Positions 18,444 through 28,269 of a stretch of DNA of 64,000 bases are shown piece after piece. This DNA comes from CAVQJU01 sp963729215 (GTDB lineage Bacteria; Acidobacteriota; Vicinamibacteria; Vicinamibacterales; CAVVIG01), in assembly GCA_963729215.1 (NCBI GenBank), contig CAVSND010000027.1:62001-126000 (forward strand), written 5' to 3'. The first letter of the stretch is position 1. Each line of letters begins with the position of its first letter. Both the position numbers and the translations under genes were made by a program. The notes under the pieces are model-generated. The model was given only the letters and a program-made list of their open reading frames with translations. It did no database searches and was not told the origin of the DNA.

Positions 18444-19653
18444 ATGCCGCGCGTCGAAGCCGGGCCCACGCCCGCCAGGTCCTCGGTCTCACTGATCGCG
18501 CGCATCGTCGCCAGTGCCATCGCGTTCCGCGTGGTGTCGGCGGTCTTCGCGTTGCTCTGCAACCTCGTCTTTCCCCTCGATCAGCCGGAGCAGTTCCCGA
18601 GCGTCTTCGGCCCGTTCCGTGCGTTCTGGGACCCGTTCACGCGGTACGACGGCGGCTGGTACTACCAGATCGCCAGGAACGGCTATCACTTCGTCGCCGG
18701 CGGGCCCTCGGTGGGCGTCGGCAAGCCGGGCAAGCTCGCGTACTTCCCGATGTACCCGATCCTGATGCGGTGGGCCGGCCGCCTGTTCGGCACCTCGCCG
18801 GCGGACGTGTACTTCGGAGGCATCCTCGTCTCGTGGCTCGCATTCGTCCTGGCGATGGTGGTCCTGTTCAAGCTGGCGCTGCTCGACGTGGCGGACGACG
18901 AGCGGGCCGAACGTGCCGTGTACCTTGCGGCGATCTTTCCTTTTGCCTTCTTCTTCGGCGTCGTCTACACGGAGGCCGTGTTCCTGCTGTTCGTGCTGGC
19001 CGCCTTCTACCTGTTCCGGACGCGGTGGTGGATTCTCGGGGGCGTGTTCGGCGCCCTCGCGACGGCGACGCGCGTGAACGGGATTCTGATTCTTCCGGCG
19101 CTTGCGTGGATCGCGTGGCGGCGGGCTGAGCCGAACACCAGCGATCGCCTGCGCGCGGCCGTCGGCCTTGCGCTGGTCGTGTGCGGCATCGGGGCGTACT
19201 CGATCTATACCTACGTGTTGGCCGGCAACCCCTTCGAGTGGGCTCTGGCGATCAGGAGATGGGGATATTACCCGGGGGGAACGCCGTGGATGGGTCTCGT
19301 GCGGCTCGTCCGCGAACTGGCCACGCATCCGCTCGCGTTCTTGACCAGCCAGCACAACGCGCCCTATGACGCGCTCAATGGGCTGACCGGCCTGTTGTTC
19401 GTGGCCGCCATTCCGCTCGTCTGGTGGCGTCTCGGCGCCGCGTACCGGTCTCTACATGCTCGCCAATCTCTGGCTCCCGCTCTCGTCCGGCCAGTACGAA
19501 GGGATGGGCCGCTACTGCGCCGTCCTGTTTCCGTTCTTCATCCTCGTGTCCGGCATCAAGTGGCGCGGGGGATATGTCGCCATCATCGCGGTCTCCGCGC
19601 TGCTCTACACGTTGTGCCTCGCCCTGTTCACGACGATCCATCCAATCTTCTAA
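18444..19653 (+). CDS. PIG-V-like membrane glycosyltransferase (frameshift near 19440)
   Basis: About 402 residues with roughly ten membrane segments. The luminal catalytic-loop signature FTRYDGGWYYQIARNGYHF and PMYPILMRWAGRLFG match bacterial relatives of the PIG-V mannosyltransferase (GT-C fold), which uses polyprenyl-phosphate sugars. The frame changes by one base near 19440; the restored end runs LYMLANLWLPLSSGQYEGMG to the stop at 19653. ATG 18444 (MPRVEAG) is preferred; ATG 18423 would overlap the start of the divergent fmdB-type gene. Acceptor and sugar are not predictable. Confidence 0.8.
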
Positions 19654-19654
19654 A

Positions 19655-19716
19655 GAGGTTAGAGGTTGGAGGTTAGAAGAACCGAGCCACGAGCTACGAG
19701 CTACGAGCTTCCAACC
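19655..19716. repeat. Mosaic of TTAGAGG and CCACGAG heptamers in inverted arrangement
   Basis: Three TTAGAGG-type units (19656-19675) are followed by four CGAGCCA/CGAGCTA units (19683-19708), and then CCAACCTCTT, the inverse of AAGAGGTTGG-type sequence on the left. Two array families are therefore nested at one site. The array supplies the stop codon of the TMEM175-like gene. Confidence 0.75.
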
Positions 19717-20278
19717 TCTTTTCAATCCTCCGATCAGGCACCAGCCATATGAGGGCGACGGTGACGTAGAGCACCTGCGCAATTGCCGGGTGCACCATCG
19801 TGGAAATGATGCCGATGATGTAGAGGATGGGGGAGACGATGCCTTTGACGTCTTTGCCGACGGCCGCGTGAAGTCGCGAGTGCGGTCCTTGCTGGGCGAT
19901 GATCGCGCGCACCAGGATGAAGTACGCAATTCCCGCGCACAGCATCACGACGCCGTAGGCGATGGTGGGCACGGCCGCGAAGTGGTTTTCGCCCATCCAG
20001 CCGGTCACGAACGGAACCAGCGACAGCCAGAAGAGGAGGTGCAGGTTCGCCCAAAGGATCCCGCCGCTGATGCCGTCGGCCGCGTGCAGAAGATGGTGAT
20101 GGTTGTTCCAATAGATTCCCAGCATCACGAAGCTGAGGACATAGGTTAGAAACACCGGCGCGAGCTCCTGCAGCGCCGTCCAGTCCGGCTCGTGCGGCAC
20201 TTTCAATTCCAGCACGAGGATCGTGATGAGGATCGCGATCACACCGTCGCTGAACGCCTCCATGCGCGTCTTGTTCAT
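19694..20278 (-). CDS. TMEM175-family (DUF1211) potassium channel
   Basis: This 194-residue inner-membrane protein has about six membrane segments. The N-terminal MNKTRMEAFSDGVIAILITI contains the FSDG filter-helix motif diagnostic of the TMEM175 family, whose bacterial members form tetrameric K+-permeable channels. FVMLGIYWNNHHHLLHAADG is also typical. The C-terminus EKRLEARSS and its stop codon are encoded by the CCACGAG-type array at 19683-19708 (read as CTCGTAG), so the reading frame appears to end wherever the repeat first supplies a TAG. It is divergent from the hydrolase gene with a gap of only 17 bases, so their promoters must overlap. Confidence 0.9.
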   Translation of the reverse strand: MNKTRMEAFSDGVIAILITILVLELKVPHEPDWTALQELAPVFLTYVLSFVMLGIYWNNHHHLLHAADGISGGILWANLHLLFWLSLVPFVTGWMGENHFAAVPTIAYGVVMLCAGIAYFILVRAIIAQQGPHSRLHAAVGKDVKGIVSPILYIIGIISTMVHPAIAQVLYVTVALIWLVPDRRIEKRLEARSS

Positions 20279-20295
20279 GGTGATATGTTAAGGCG

Positions 20296-20937
20296 TTGGA
20301 CCACATCCTTGTGTACGGCGACTCGCTGACGTGGGGCATCATCCCCGGCACGAGGCGGCGGCTCGAACCGGAGCGGCGCTGGCCCCACGTGCTGGAACGG
20401 GATCTGCGCGGGCGAGGCAGCGACGTGCGCGTGATCGAAGACTGCCTGAACGGCCGGCGGACGGTGTGGGACGATCCGTTCAAGCCCGGACGCAGCGGCC
20501 TCATCGGGCTGGAGCAGCGAATCGAAGTCAATTCGCCGCTGCCGCTGCTGATCCTCATGCTCGGCACCAACGACTTTCAATCCGTGCACCTGAACGCGGC
20601 CTGGCAGTCGTCGCAGGGCGTGGCCGCGCTGGTCCGCGCGATTCGCCGCGCGCCCATCGAGCCCGGCATGCCCGTGCCCCGCGTGCTCGTCGTCGCGCCG
20701 CCGTCCATTCGAACCCCAGCCGGGGAGATGGCGCAGAAGTTTGCGGGCGGAGGTGAGAAGGGCGCGGGCGTCGGCGAGGCCTATCAACGGGTGGCGGCAG
20801 AACTCGACTGCGCGTTCTTCGACGCGGGCCAGGTGATTCACGCCAGCGAGGTGGACGGTGTTCACCTCGACGCCGATCAGCACGAGGTGCTTGGCAGGGA
20901 GCTCGCGCCGGTGGTGTCGAGCCTCCTGCACACGTAG
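20296..20937 (+). CDS. SGNH/GDSL hydrolase (arylesterase/TesA-like)
   Basis: This 213-residue predicted esterase has the block I motif ILVYGDSLTWG with the nucleophile Ser near residue 9, block III MLGTNDF, and the C-terminal catalytic pair in SEVDGVHLDADQHEVLG. There is no signal peptide, so it is probably cytoplasmic. TTG 20296 is taken as start because AAGG lies just upstream and the next Met is past block I. These enzymes hydrolyse short-chain esters, thioesters or sugar acetyl groups; the substrate is unknown. Confidence 0.88.
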   Translation: MDHILVYGDSLTWGIIPGTRRRLEPERRWPHVLERDLRGRGSDVRVIEDCLNGRRTVWDDPFKPGRSGLIGLEQRIEVNSPLPLLILMLGTNDFQSVHLNAAWQSSQGVAALVRAIRRAPIEPGMPVPRVLVVAPPSIRTPAGEMAQKFAGGGEKGAGVGEAYQRVAAELDCAFFDAGQVIHASEVDGVHLDADQHEVLGRELAPVVSSLLHT

Positions 20938-20970
20938 CGGCACGTCCGCCGGCCGGCTGTCTGGGTGGTG

Positions 20971-22233
20971 CTACGAAGCCGCCGTTCCCTGGCCGACGTG
21001 GCTGCCGAACAGCCTTCCGCGCAGCCGATCGTAGCGCGCGTCTTTTCGAAAGGGGTCGATCTTCGGATCGACGTTCAACGAATACAGCCACGCCGAGTTT
21101 TCCCGGCCGGCGCGCTCCAGCTCGTCGAACGCCTCGTCCAGTTGTCCGGCTTCGTGCCGCAGAATCGCCATGTGGAATGCATCCACGTACTCGGTGGCGC
21201 GAAGCTGCTCGAGCGAGTGGAGAATGGAGAACGCCTCGGCGGTGCGCCCCATCTTGGCAAGACAGGCCCCCTCGAGCGCGCGCACCCACGGCAGGTCGGG
21301 CGCTGGCGACGAGGCGATCTGATACTGCGCGAGCGCCTCGTCCAGCTTTCCTGAAAATTCGAGTGCCTGAGCGTAGATGGCGCGTGCGGCCTGTAGATAA
21401 GGATGGAGCGCGACGGCGTTCCGGCCGACGGCCACCGCGCCTTCGAAGTCGCGGCGCCAGAAACAGACGTTGCATTCCATCATCGAGACCACCGGCCACA
21501 GCGGGTCGGCCGCATGGGCCCGTTGCACCATATCGGACGACTTTTCGAGCCGGCCGAGCGATCCGTACAGCAGGGCCAGACGGACATACGCGGATGCGAG
21601 CGTCGGCTTTTCCTCGATCGTCCGCAGCAGTTCGGACTCGGCCTCGGCGATCCGGCGTTCGAAGATGTGCAGGCCATGCGCCCGGTTGCACCTCAGGTCG
21701 GGCGTCAGGCCGCACAACGCTTCGGCGCGGCCGTGCGCTTCGAGAAACCTGGTGTGCATCTCGGCCGGAGGCCGGATCCCGAACGTCACGAGCGTCAGAA
21801 ACGAAGCCGACAGACCCTCGAACGCGCGGAAGTCGGACGGGCACTGGATGGCGGCCTGCTCGAAGCTGTCGATCGCGCGTTCCAGGCCCTCGCGCGTACG
21901 CTGATTCCAGAAGTGCCAGCCTCGCCGGACCAGCTCGTCGGAGCGGGGGACGTCGAGGCAGTAGCCCACCTTCGGCCGGTTGCCGATCCACTTTCCGTAT
22001 TCCTGGAGGCTGCGCTTCACTTCGCCGACCGTCACGTCGATGGTGTGCTGCGAGACGAGCGTGCCCGCCCACGCTTCGGCGATCATCTGCTCGTACCGGA
22101 CCCATTCGCCGCTGTGTATGAGCAGCACCTTCAGCACGCGGAGGGCTTGCGGCCGCAGCCGGACCTCGGCGCCGTCGCGAAGCAACTGTGTCGCCGACGC
22201 GTCGAGGGAGAACGGTCCGAACGTGATGGCCAC
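20971..22233 (-). CDS. Winged-helix DNA-binding protein with TPR repeats (CadC/OmpR-like N-domain)
   Basis: About 420 residues. The N-terminal ~95 residues form an OmpR/PhoB-type winged helix: ITFGPFSLDASATQLLRDG, RLRPQALRVLKVLLIHSGEW, then VGEVKRSLQEYGKWIGNRPK. The remainder is a series of TPR-like helical pairs. There is no receiver domain and no clear membrane segment. Such proteins are abundant in Acidobacteriota and act as one-component transcription regulators, with the TPR part presumably sensing a protein partner. GTG 22233 gives the canonical winged-helix start; the much longer open frame upstream is antisense to the VOC gene. Divergence from the VOC gene 88 bases away makes that gene a possible target. 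Confidence 0.85.
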   Translation of the reverse strand: MAITFGPFSLDASATQLLRDGAEVRLRPQALRVLKVLLIHSGEWVRYEQMIAEAWAGTLVSQHTIDVTVGEVKRSLQEYGKWIGNRPKVGYCLDVPRSDELVRRGWHFWNQRTREGLERAIDSFEQAAIQCPSDFRAFEGLSASFLTLVTFGIRPPAEMHTRFLEAHGRAEALCGLTPDLRCNRAHGLHIFERRIAEAESELLRTIEEKPTLASAYVRLALLYGSLGRLEKSSDMVQRAHAADPLWPVVSMMECNVCFWRRDFEGAVAVGRNAVALHPYLQAARAIYAQALEFSGKLDEALAQYQIASSPAPDLPWVRALEGACLAKMGRTAEAFSILHSLEQLRATEYVDAFHMAILRHEAGQLDEAFDELERAGRENSAWLYSLNVDPKIDPFRKDARYDRLRGRLFGSHVGQGTAAS

Positions 22234-22320
22234 GCGCGATCGCTGATCCACGGTATCGGCAATTTGACCCGTTTTTGCGTTGTGGTCAAGGCCCCCGGGC
22301 CGTAGGATTTGGCCGCGCGC

Positions 22321-23367
22321 ATGACAATATCTGTCCGTACCGTGGCACTGCACACGGCCGTTCTGCTCGCGGCTGTGTCCCCGGCCGCGGCGCAATCCGC
22401 GTCCGGAGCCGTCGTGAGCGCGTGTCATGTGAGTCCGATTGTGACGGACCTCGAGAAGTCCGCACGTTTCTACCACGATCTGCTGGGCATGGATCTGATG
22501 CCGGCGCCGCCGCCGGGCCCGCTGCCCTGGGACACGGATGCCGGTCATCTCCTGCTTCATGGCCTCCCCGATGCCCGGCTGCGATTTATCCAGGCGCGGA
22601 TGCCGGGTGTTCGCTGCGGCATCGAGCTGGTCGAGTTCGCAAATGTCGATCGGAAACCGGTTCGGCGCCGCTACCAGGATCCGGGCGCCGCGACGATCAT
22701 CCTGATGGTCCGCGACATCGAGAAGGCTTTTACGGCGCTCCGCAACGGCGGCGCGCACGTCGTCACCACCAGCGGCGGGCCGATCAGGATGAGCCCGGCG
22801 AACAAAACGCGCGCCGTGATCGTTCAGGATCCGGACGGTCACTACGTGGAGCTCGCGCAGGTCGACCCGCTGCCGCAGACGCCGGTCGCCGCGGAGAGCA
22901 ACGTCATCGGCATCCGGCTGCGCCTGGCGGTGGCGGATGTGGAACAGGCGCTGGCTTACTATCACCATGTGCTGGGCGTGCAGGGAGCCGCGCGCCCGTT
23001 CGTGCGCAGCCCCAGCGTGATGGATATGGCCGGATTGCCGGCCGCGGGCGAATATCAGCTGGCGACCATCCAGATGCCGGGCTCTGCTCTGATCTTCGAG
23101 CTGATCGGCTTCAGGGGACTCGACTCGGCAAAGACACCGGTTCCCTCGCGCGTACAGGATCCCGGTTCGTTTCGATTGCAGCTCACGATGGGCAGCATCG
23201 ACGCCGCGCTGGCGACGCTGAAAGACTCGGGCGCTCGAGTGATTTCGACGGGCGGCGTTCCCGTCAGCATGACGTTCGGCAGCCGGCCGTGGCGCCTGTC
23301 CATCGTCCCGGACCCGAACAATCTGTTTCTGATCGTCCAGCAGGCTCCCGCGTTCGACGCCCGCTGA
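22321..23367 (+). CDS. Exported two-domain VOC (glyoxalase/bleomycin-resistance fold) protein
   Basis: A signal peptide (VRTVALHTAVLLAAVSPAAAQ) is followed by two VOC modules, about residues 35-185 and 200-345. Each has the typical opening (ACHVSPIVTDLEKSARFYHD; RLRLAVADVEQALAYYHHVLG) and the closing acidic metal ligand (VQDPDGHYVELAQ; VPDPNNLFLIVQQ). The second lacks the usual Glu in the final strand, so perhaps only one metal site is complete. VOC proteins act as dioxygenases, isomerases, lyases or ligand binders; export to the periplasm is unusual. ATG 22321 or TTG 22309 are possible starts. It is divergent from the winged-helix/TPR regulator. Confidence 0.82.
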   Translation: MTISVRTVALHTAVLLAAVSPAAAQSASGAVVSACHVSPIVTDLEKSARFYHDLLGMDLMPAPPPGPLPWDTDAGHLLLHGLPDARLRFIQARMPGVRCGIELVEFANVDRKPVRRRYQDPGAATIILMVRDIEKAFTALRNGGAHVVTTSGGPIRMSPANKTRAVIVQDPDGHYVELAQVDPLPQTPVAAESNVIGIRLRLAVADVEQALAYYHHVLGVQGAARPFVRSPSVMDMAGLPAAGEYQLATIQMPGSALIFELIGFRGLDSAKTPVPSRVQDPGSFRLQLTMGSIDAALATLKDSGARVISTGGVPVSMTFGSRPWRLSIVPDPNNLFLIVQQAPAFDAR

Positions 23368-23418
23368 CCACGCCGACACTCCACGGTGGCAGTGAACCTA
23401 CGCCGTTACAGCGGCGAT

Positions 23419-23495
23419 GGGACAGAGTGAGCGCGACGGGGACGAAATGACGCGTCGAGCGAGTTTGCTTTGCGCTCTGCCATCGAGCGTGCTAA
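23419..23495 (+). promoter_or_regulatory. Direct-repeat element A (two GGGAC half-sites, 20-base period) with TGCTAA downstream
   Basis: GGGACAG at 23419 and GGGACGA at 23439 are exactly 20 bases apart. TTTGCTTTGCG and TGCTAA (23490) follow. The same arrangement occurs at 31470 and 33490. It lies directly upstream of the small secreted-protein gene at 23520 and is proposed as a LytTR-regulator operator plus promoter. Confidence 0.5.
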
Positions 23496-23519
23496 ATCAA
23501 ACGCTTACAGGAGCGCACA

Positions 23520-23900
23520 GTGACGAAGACTTTGCTGATCGTTGCCGCACTCGTGTTATCCACCGCGTCCACCAATGGCGCCGGGCAGCAGGTGAAGTTT
23601 GATCTCACCGGCACGTGGCTGTTCACCGTCACGACCTCCGCAGGAAACGGCACGCCAACCGTGACGCTCAAGCAGGACGGCGAGAAGCTGGCGGGACACT
23701 ACTCGTCGACACAGCTCGGCGAGGCGGATCTCGCCGGCACCGTTAGAGCGAACGTCGTGAACTTTGCCTTCGGCGTCGACGTGCAGGGGACGCATCTCGA
23801 CGTCACGTACTCAGGTACGATCGAGAACCAGGATTCCATGAAGGGAACCGTGAAACTCGGTGGTCTCGGCGAAGGAACGTTCACGGCCCGGCGGCAGTAG
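23520..23900 (+). CDS. Small secreted beta-rich protein of unknown function
   Basis: This 126-residue protein has a signal peptide (MTKTLLIVAALVLSTAST..AGQQ) and a mature part beginning FDLTGTWLFTV. GTW, TVTLKQDGEKLAGHYSS and the ending GEGTFTARRQ resemble a family of small secreted beta-barrel or lipocalin-like proteins common in Acidobacteriota; the function is not known. It starts at GTG 23520, preceded by AGGAGC. Its upstream region holds direct-repeat element A, linking it by hypothesis to the LytS/LytTR system 8 kb away. Confidence 0.75.
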   Translation: MTKTLLIVAALVLSTASTNGAGQQVKFDLTGTWLFTVTTSAGNGTPTVTLKQDGEKLAGHYSSTQLGEADLAGTVRANVVNFAFGVDVQGTHLDVTYSGTIENQDSMKGTVKLGGLGEGTFTARRQ

Positions 23901-23914
23901 ACATCGGAAACGAA

Positions 23915-26063
23915 TTGGCGGACGAGCGCTTCGGCCGGCAGGCGTTAGTGATCGTTGCCGTGGCGCTGGCTGTGCGGCTCGTCCACGTCTGGTCGATGCG
24001 CAACTCCCCGTTCTCCGATGTGCTGCTCGGCGATGCGCGGAGTTATGACGAGTGGGCGAGGCAGATTGCCGCTGGCGACTGGATCGGCCAGGGCGTCTTT
24101 TACCAGGCTCCGCTGTACGCGTTATTTTCTCGGTGCCATCTACACGATCAATCGCAGCCTCACTCTGGTTCGCGTGTGTCAAGCCGTTGTCGGCGCCATC
24201 GGGTGTGTGCTGCTCGGGCGAGCCGCCCAGCAGCTGTTCGGCAAGACGGCAGGCCTTCTCGCAGGTCTCACGCTCGCGCTGTACGCCCCGGCAGTGTTCT
24301 TCGACGGGCTCGTCCAGAAGTCTGTGCTGGATGTCTTCCTGCTCTGTCTGCTGCTCGCGCTGTTGACGGGCCTCGGGGATAGAACTGGACGTGGCACGCA
24401 CGCGCGCGGAGCACGTCGCCGCTCGATTGCGGCGGGTGCCGTCCTGGGCGCCCTGAGTCTCACTCGAGAGAATGCCCTGATCTTTGTCCCGGTGGTCCTC
24501 ATCTGGATCTGGTGGTACTTCCGATCCGCTGCGTCCGCGTGCGTCTCGATGATGGCTCTGTTTGTCGCTGGAGCCGGAATCGTGCTGCTGCCGGTCGGGC
24601 TGCGGAACTGGAAGGCCGGCGGCGAGTTCCACCTGACGACCGCGCAGTTCGGCACCAACGTCTTCATCGGAAACAATCCGCACGCGGACGGGACGTACGT
24701 GCCGATTCGCGTCGGGCGAGGTTCGCCCGAATACGAGCGGGTTGATGCGACGGAGCTCGCGGCGCAAGCCATAGGCCGCACGCCCTCGCCCGGCGATGTC
24801 TCGAGCTACTGGACGGCCCGCGCCCTTCAATACGTCCGCGCGCAGCCCGTCGACTGGCTTGCGCTGGAAGCCAGAAAGCTCAGGCTGTTGCTGAACGCCG
24901 CGGAGGTGATCGATACCGAGAGCCAGGAGAGTCATGAGGACTATTCCTGGCTGCTGCGGCTGCTTGGGCACGTCGCGCATTTCGGCGTGTTGGCGCCGCT
25001 CGCCTGTCTCGGCATATGGCTGACGTGGGATGACCGCCGGCGGGTCTGGCTTCTGTACGCCATGATCGGCGCTTACGTTCTCAGCGTCCTGGCGTTCTAC
25101 GTCGTCGCCCGATACCGCCTGCCGCTGGTGCCCTTCATGATTCTGTTCGCGGCTGCGGCGATGGCTCGGGTCCATCGCGTCCTTGCGATTCGGACGCCGG
25201 CCGGCGCGATGGCCGCTGTGGCAGCCCTTGCCGGCGTGACAGTGTTCTGCAACGTCCCGATTCTATCGGCGGACATGATGCGTGCCGTGACGTATCAGAA
25301 CCTGGGCACGACGCTTCAGGAAGCCGGCCGCCTCGACGAAGCTGCGGCGGCGTTCGAGCGGGCGCTGATACTCGAGCCCGACTACGCGCCCGCGCACAAC
25401 GGACTGGGATCGGTCAGGCGGCAGCAGGACAGACCCTCCGAAGCCATCGCGCATCTCGAGGCGGCGTTGCGGCTGCGTCCCGATTTTGACATCGCACGGT
25501 TCAACCTGGCGAACGCTCTTCGCGAGGGCGGTCATCGAGCGGAGGCAATCGAGAACTACGAAGTGCTCCTGCGTCGCGTGCCTGACGACCTCGGCGCGCA
25601 CGCGAATCTTGGGGTCGTGCTCGCGGAGGAGGGCAGACTCGACGAGGCCATCGATCATTTTCGGCGGGTTGTCGCGCTGGCCCCCGGAACGGCGAAGGCG
25701 CATTACAACCTCGGTCATTCACTGCTCACACGAGACGACCTCGCCGGTGCGGTCGATGAACTTTCGCGGGCCGTCGAGATCGACCCGCAGGACGTGGCGA
25801 GCCGCGAGGAACTCGGCAGCGCCTACCTGGCGCAGCGCCGATTCGTCCCGGCGATCGAGCAGTTCCGCGCGGCCATCCGATTGGCGCCCCGGTCGGCCGG
25901 CGATCACAACGATCTCGGTATCGCCCTCGGTTCTGCCGGAAATTTCGACGATGCCATTACGGAGTTCCGCATTGCGCTCGGCATCGATCCATCGTCGGGC
26001 GAAGCAGGCGCGAACCTGAAAGCGGCGCTGGCCGCGCGCCAGTTGGCCAGACGTGTGCAGTAG
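23915..26063 (+). CDS. Multi-membrane GT39-like glycosyltransferase with C-terminal TPR domain (frameshift near 24130)
   Basis: About 715 residues once one extra base near 24130 is removed. The first ~430 residues form a polytopic membrane domain with the ArnT/PMT-like start ALAVRLVHVWSMRNSPF and DARSYDEWARQIAAGDWIGQ, including an acidic pair in the first loop typical of GT-C enzymes using polyprenyl-phosphate sugars. The last ~260 residues are about seven TPR units (for example NLGTTLQEAGRLDEAAAAFE). Fusion of a GT-C domain to TPRs is frequent in Acidobacteriota and Planctomycetes. TTG 23915 is chosen because it gives a short cytoplasmic N-terminus. Donor and acceptor are unknown. Confidence 0.8.
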
Positions 26064-26076
26064 GCGGAAGGCGCTA

Positions 26077-28243
26077 TCAAGGTCGACGGCTTACGGGACC
26101 GAGCCGTCGGGTATCGATGTACGGCCTCCGCTGTCGATAGAGCGCGAGCCGCCGCTCGATTTCAGCGACGGCCTCCGGGGACCTGGGCTGCGCCAGGTCG
26201 GCGGCCTGCTGGGCAACCGCGACCGCTTCATCGAAGCGCCCGGTTGCCGCGTACGCGGCCGCGAGGACATCCAGCGCGGCCGGATCCTGCCGTTTCGTCA
26301 GCGCGGCCGCCCGCTCCGCCAGCAGGACGGCCTTCCCGGCATCACGCGCGTCCGCGCTCGGGTCGGTGGCGAGGGTCCACGCCAACTCGCCGAGCACGGG
26401 CAGCCAGTCGGGCATCAGCGCCGATGCCCTGGAGGTAATGGGCGACGGCTGCGGACGCGCGATTTTGCGCCAGCAGTACGCGCGCCAGGTTGAAGTGTGC
26501 CTCGGCGTAGTCTTCCCGTAAGGCGAGAGCCTGCGTCAGATGCCTGGCGGCCTCGTCGGTTTGCCCTTCGTAGGCCAGCAGCCTGCCAAGGTTGTTGTGG
26601 GCTTCGGCGTATCGTGGATCGATCGTCAGCGCCCGCTCGAAGTGCGATCGTGCCTCTTCGAACTCGCCCTTGGCGAGCAATAGCGATCCGAGGTTGTTCC
26701 GCGCGTAGGCATAGTCGGCGCTGATCTGCAGCGCCGTCCGAAACTGGCCGATCGCTTCTTCGCGCCGCCCGGCGGCGGCGAGCGCGGTACCGAGGTTGAA
26801 GTGCGTTACGGCGACGCCAGGTGTCAGCCGCGCCGAGTCTGAAAAATGCGCGATCGCCTCGTTGACCCCACCGACGGCCATGTAGAGCATCGCCACATCG
26901 TCGTGGAGGCTCACGTCGTCGGGCGTCCGCCGCAACACGGTCTCGTAGCCCAGGATGTCCTCGTGAAACACCTTCTGCCTGAAGTCGCGGGTGAGCAGAT
27001 CGAGGTCGGCACGCGAGCGCGGCACCACTTGGATCCAGAGATCACCCATTTCATCCGACGAGTTCTGCCCCCAGTGGACACGTTGTGGTGGAAGCTGAGG
27101 GTTGCGTCGATTTGCGGCGGAGTTGTCGTACGTGTACCGCATCGTCAGAGTCGTGCCCTTGGGAAGAACGAATGGTTTCAGCGTACTGGTAGGTGTCCTG
27201 CCAGTCGAAGTCCCAGTCCGGGATGTGAATCAGACCCTTTGTGGTCTGGTTGGGAAGCGTGGCAAAGCCGATGACGTCGCGGGCGCGATAGTGGGCGTGC
27301 GGCTGCACGCCGTGGACCTCGACGTCGACCGGCAGGACGTACGAGTCGCGTGGCCACGTAGTCGCGCTGACCGGAAGGGATCTCAATGTCCTGCTTGCCG
27401 AGACGCAGCATGACGGGCGTCAGGCGGGGCGGCCCCGAGGCGAAGTACAGGCCAATCGATGCCTGTACGTGCTCGGGCCGGCCCGTTGGCCGCAGGTGGA
27501 GTTGGAGCACCATGTCGGTGCCGGGGTTCAGGCGCCACGCGAAATCGTCCGATCCCGTCGACAGCTGACCCGGCGTCCAGCCGAAAAAATATCCGTCCGG
27601 GAAATGCGCCGTCCGCGCGAGCAATCCGTCGTACCCTGGCCGCGGATCGCTCTCATCGAGCTGCCGCGACATTCGCGTCTCGTCGAGCCGTATGTTGGCG
27701 TGATGCACGACCCGTGTGCCGGGCACGAATTCGATCGCTTTGACGTAGCGCGGCGCATCGGCGGGAATGGGAACCACGAAGATCCGGAAGATGTCCGCGC
27801 CGCTGGCGGGAACATCAAAGGCCTCGGGCATGCGGACTATAAGATCCGGCTTGCCAAGCCGCCAGCCGTCTGCCCAGCGAGGAGGAGCTGGAAGGGCGGC
27901 GACGTCGCCTTCAGGCGCGCCCGCCGCGACCCATCGCTCGATCGTCTGCGATTTCCGTATCGGTCAGGCGGCGTCGGCCGACCAGTTCGTCGCTGTACCC
28001 GTCTTCAGGCTTCCACGGCGGCATGTAGCGAGAGGCGATGGCCGCGGCGATCGCCCTGGCACGGGGGCGAACATCGGAGTAGGCGACCAGGCTGAACGCC
28101 GCGTTCGTTCCGGGATGATGGCAGGTGACGCAGTGACGGAACACGATGGGCGCGACGTCGCGGCTGAATGTCGGTGGGGAGGCATCAGCGGCAGCCACTG
28201 CGAGGCTGCCGCTGACGAGCCAGGTCGCGAACGCGGCGTTCAC
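26077..28243 (-). CDS. Exported heme c / copper type II monooxygenase-like / TPR protein (four frameshifts)
   Basis: About 720 residues after four one-base corrections near 27945, 27360, 27180 and 26410. Order: signal peptide (ATWLVSGSLAVAAADA); heme c-type motif HCVTCHHPG; a PHM-like copper monooxygenase fold; then about eight TPR units. All six PHM copper ligands have counterparts: VVHHANIRLDE (two His), MVLQLHLRP (third His), GVQPHAHYRARD (HxH) and NSSDEMGDLWIQ (Met). The NSSDEM block closely resembles PHM's SSDEM, as I recall that family. It should sit in the periplasm or on the outer membrane. GTG 28243 is 26 bases after the TonB-dependent receptor, so the two are co-transcribed. The substrate is unknown. 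Confidence 0.78.
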
Positions 28244-28269
28244 ACGATGATCCTGACGGCACGATCGTG

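Noticed and set aside
20555..22105. 516-codon minus-strand frame overlapping the winged-helix/TPR regulator
   Set aside because: Arg/Pro-rich shadow of the real regulator frame; no recognisable motif.
22234..23379. N-terminal extension of the regulator frame to 802 codons
   Set aside because: The extension is antisense to the VOC protein gene and unlike any domain; the winged-helix domain starts normally at GTG 22233.
23811..25175. 454-codon minus-strand frame opposite the glycosyltransferase/TPR gene
   Set aside because: Composition is typical of an antisense shadow; the plus-strand frame has clear membrane and TPR features.
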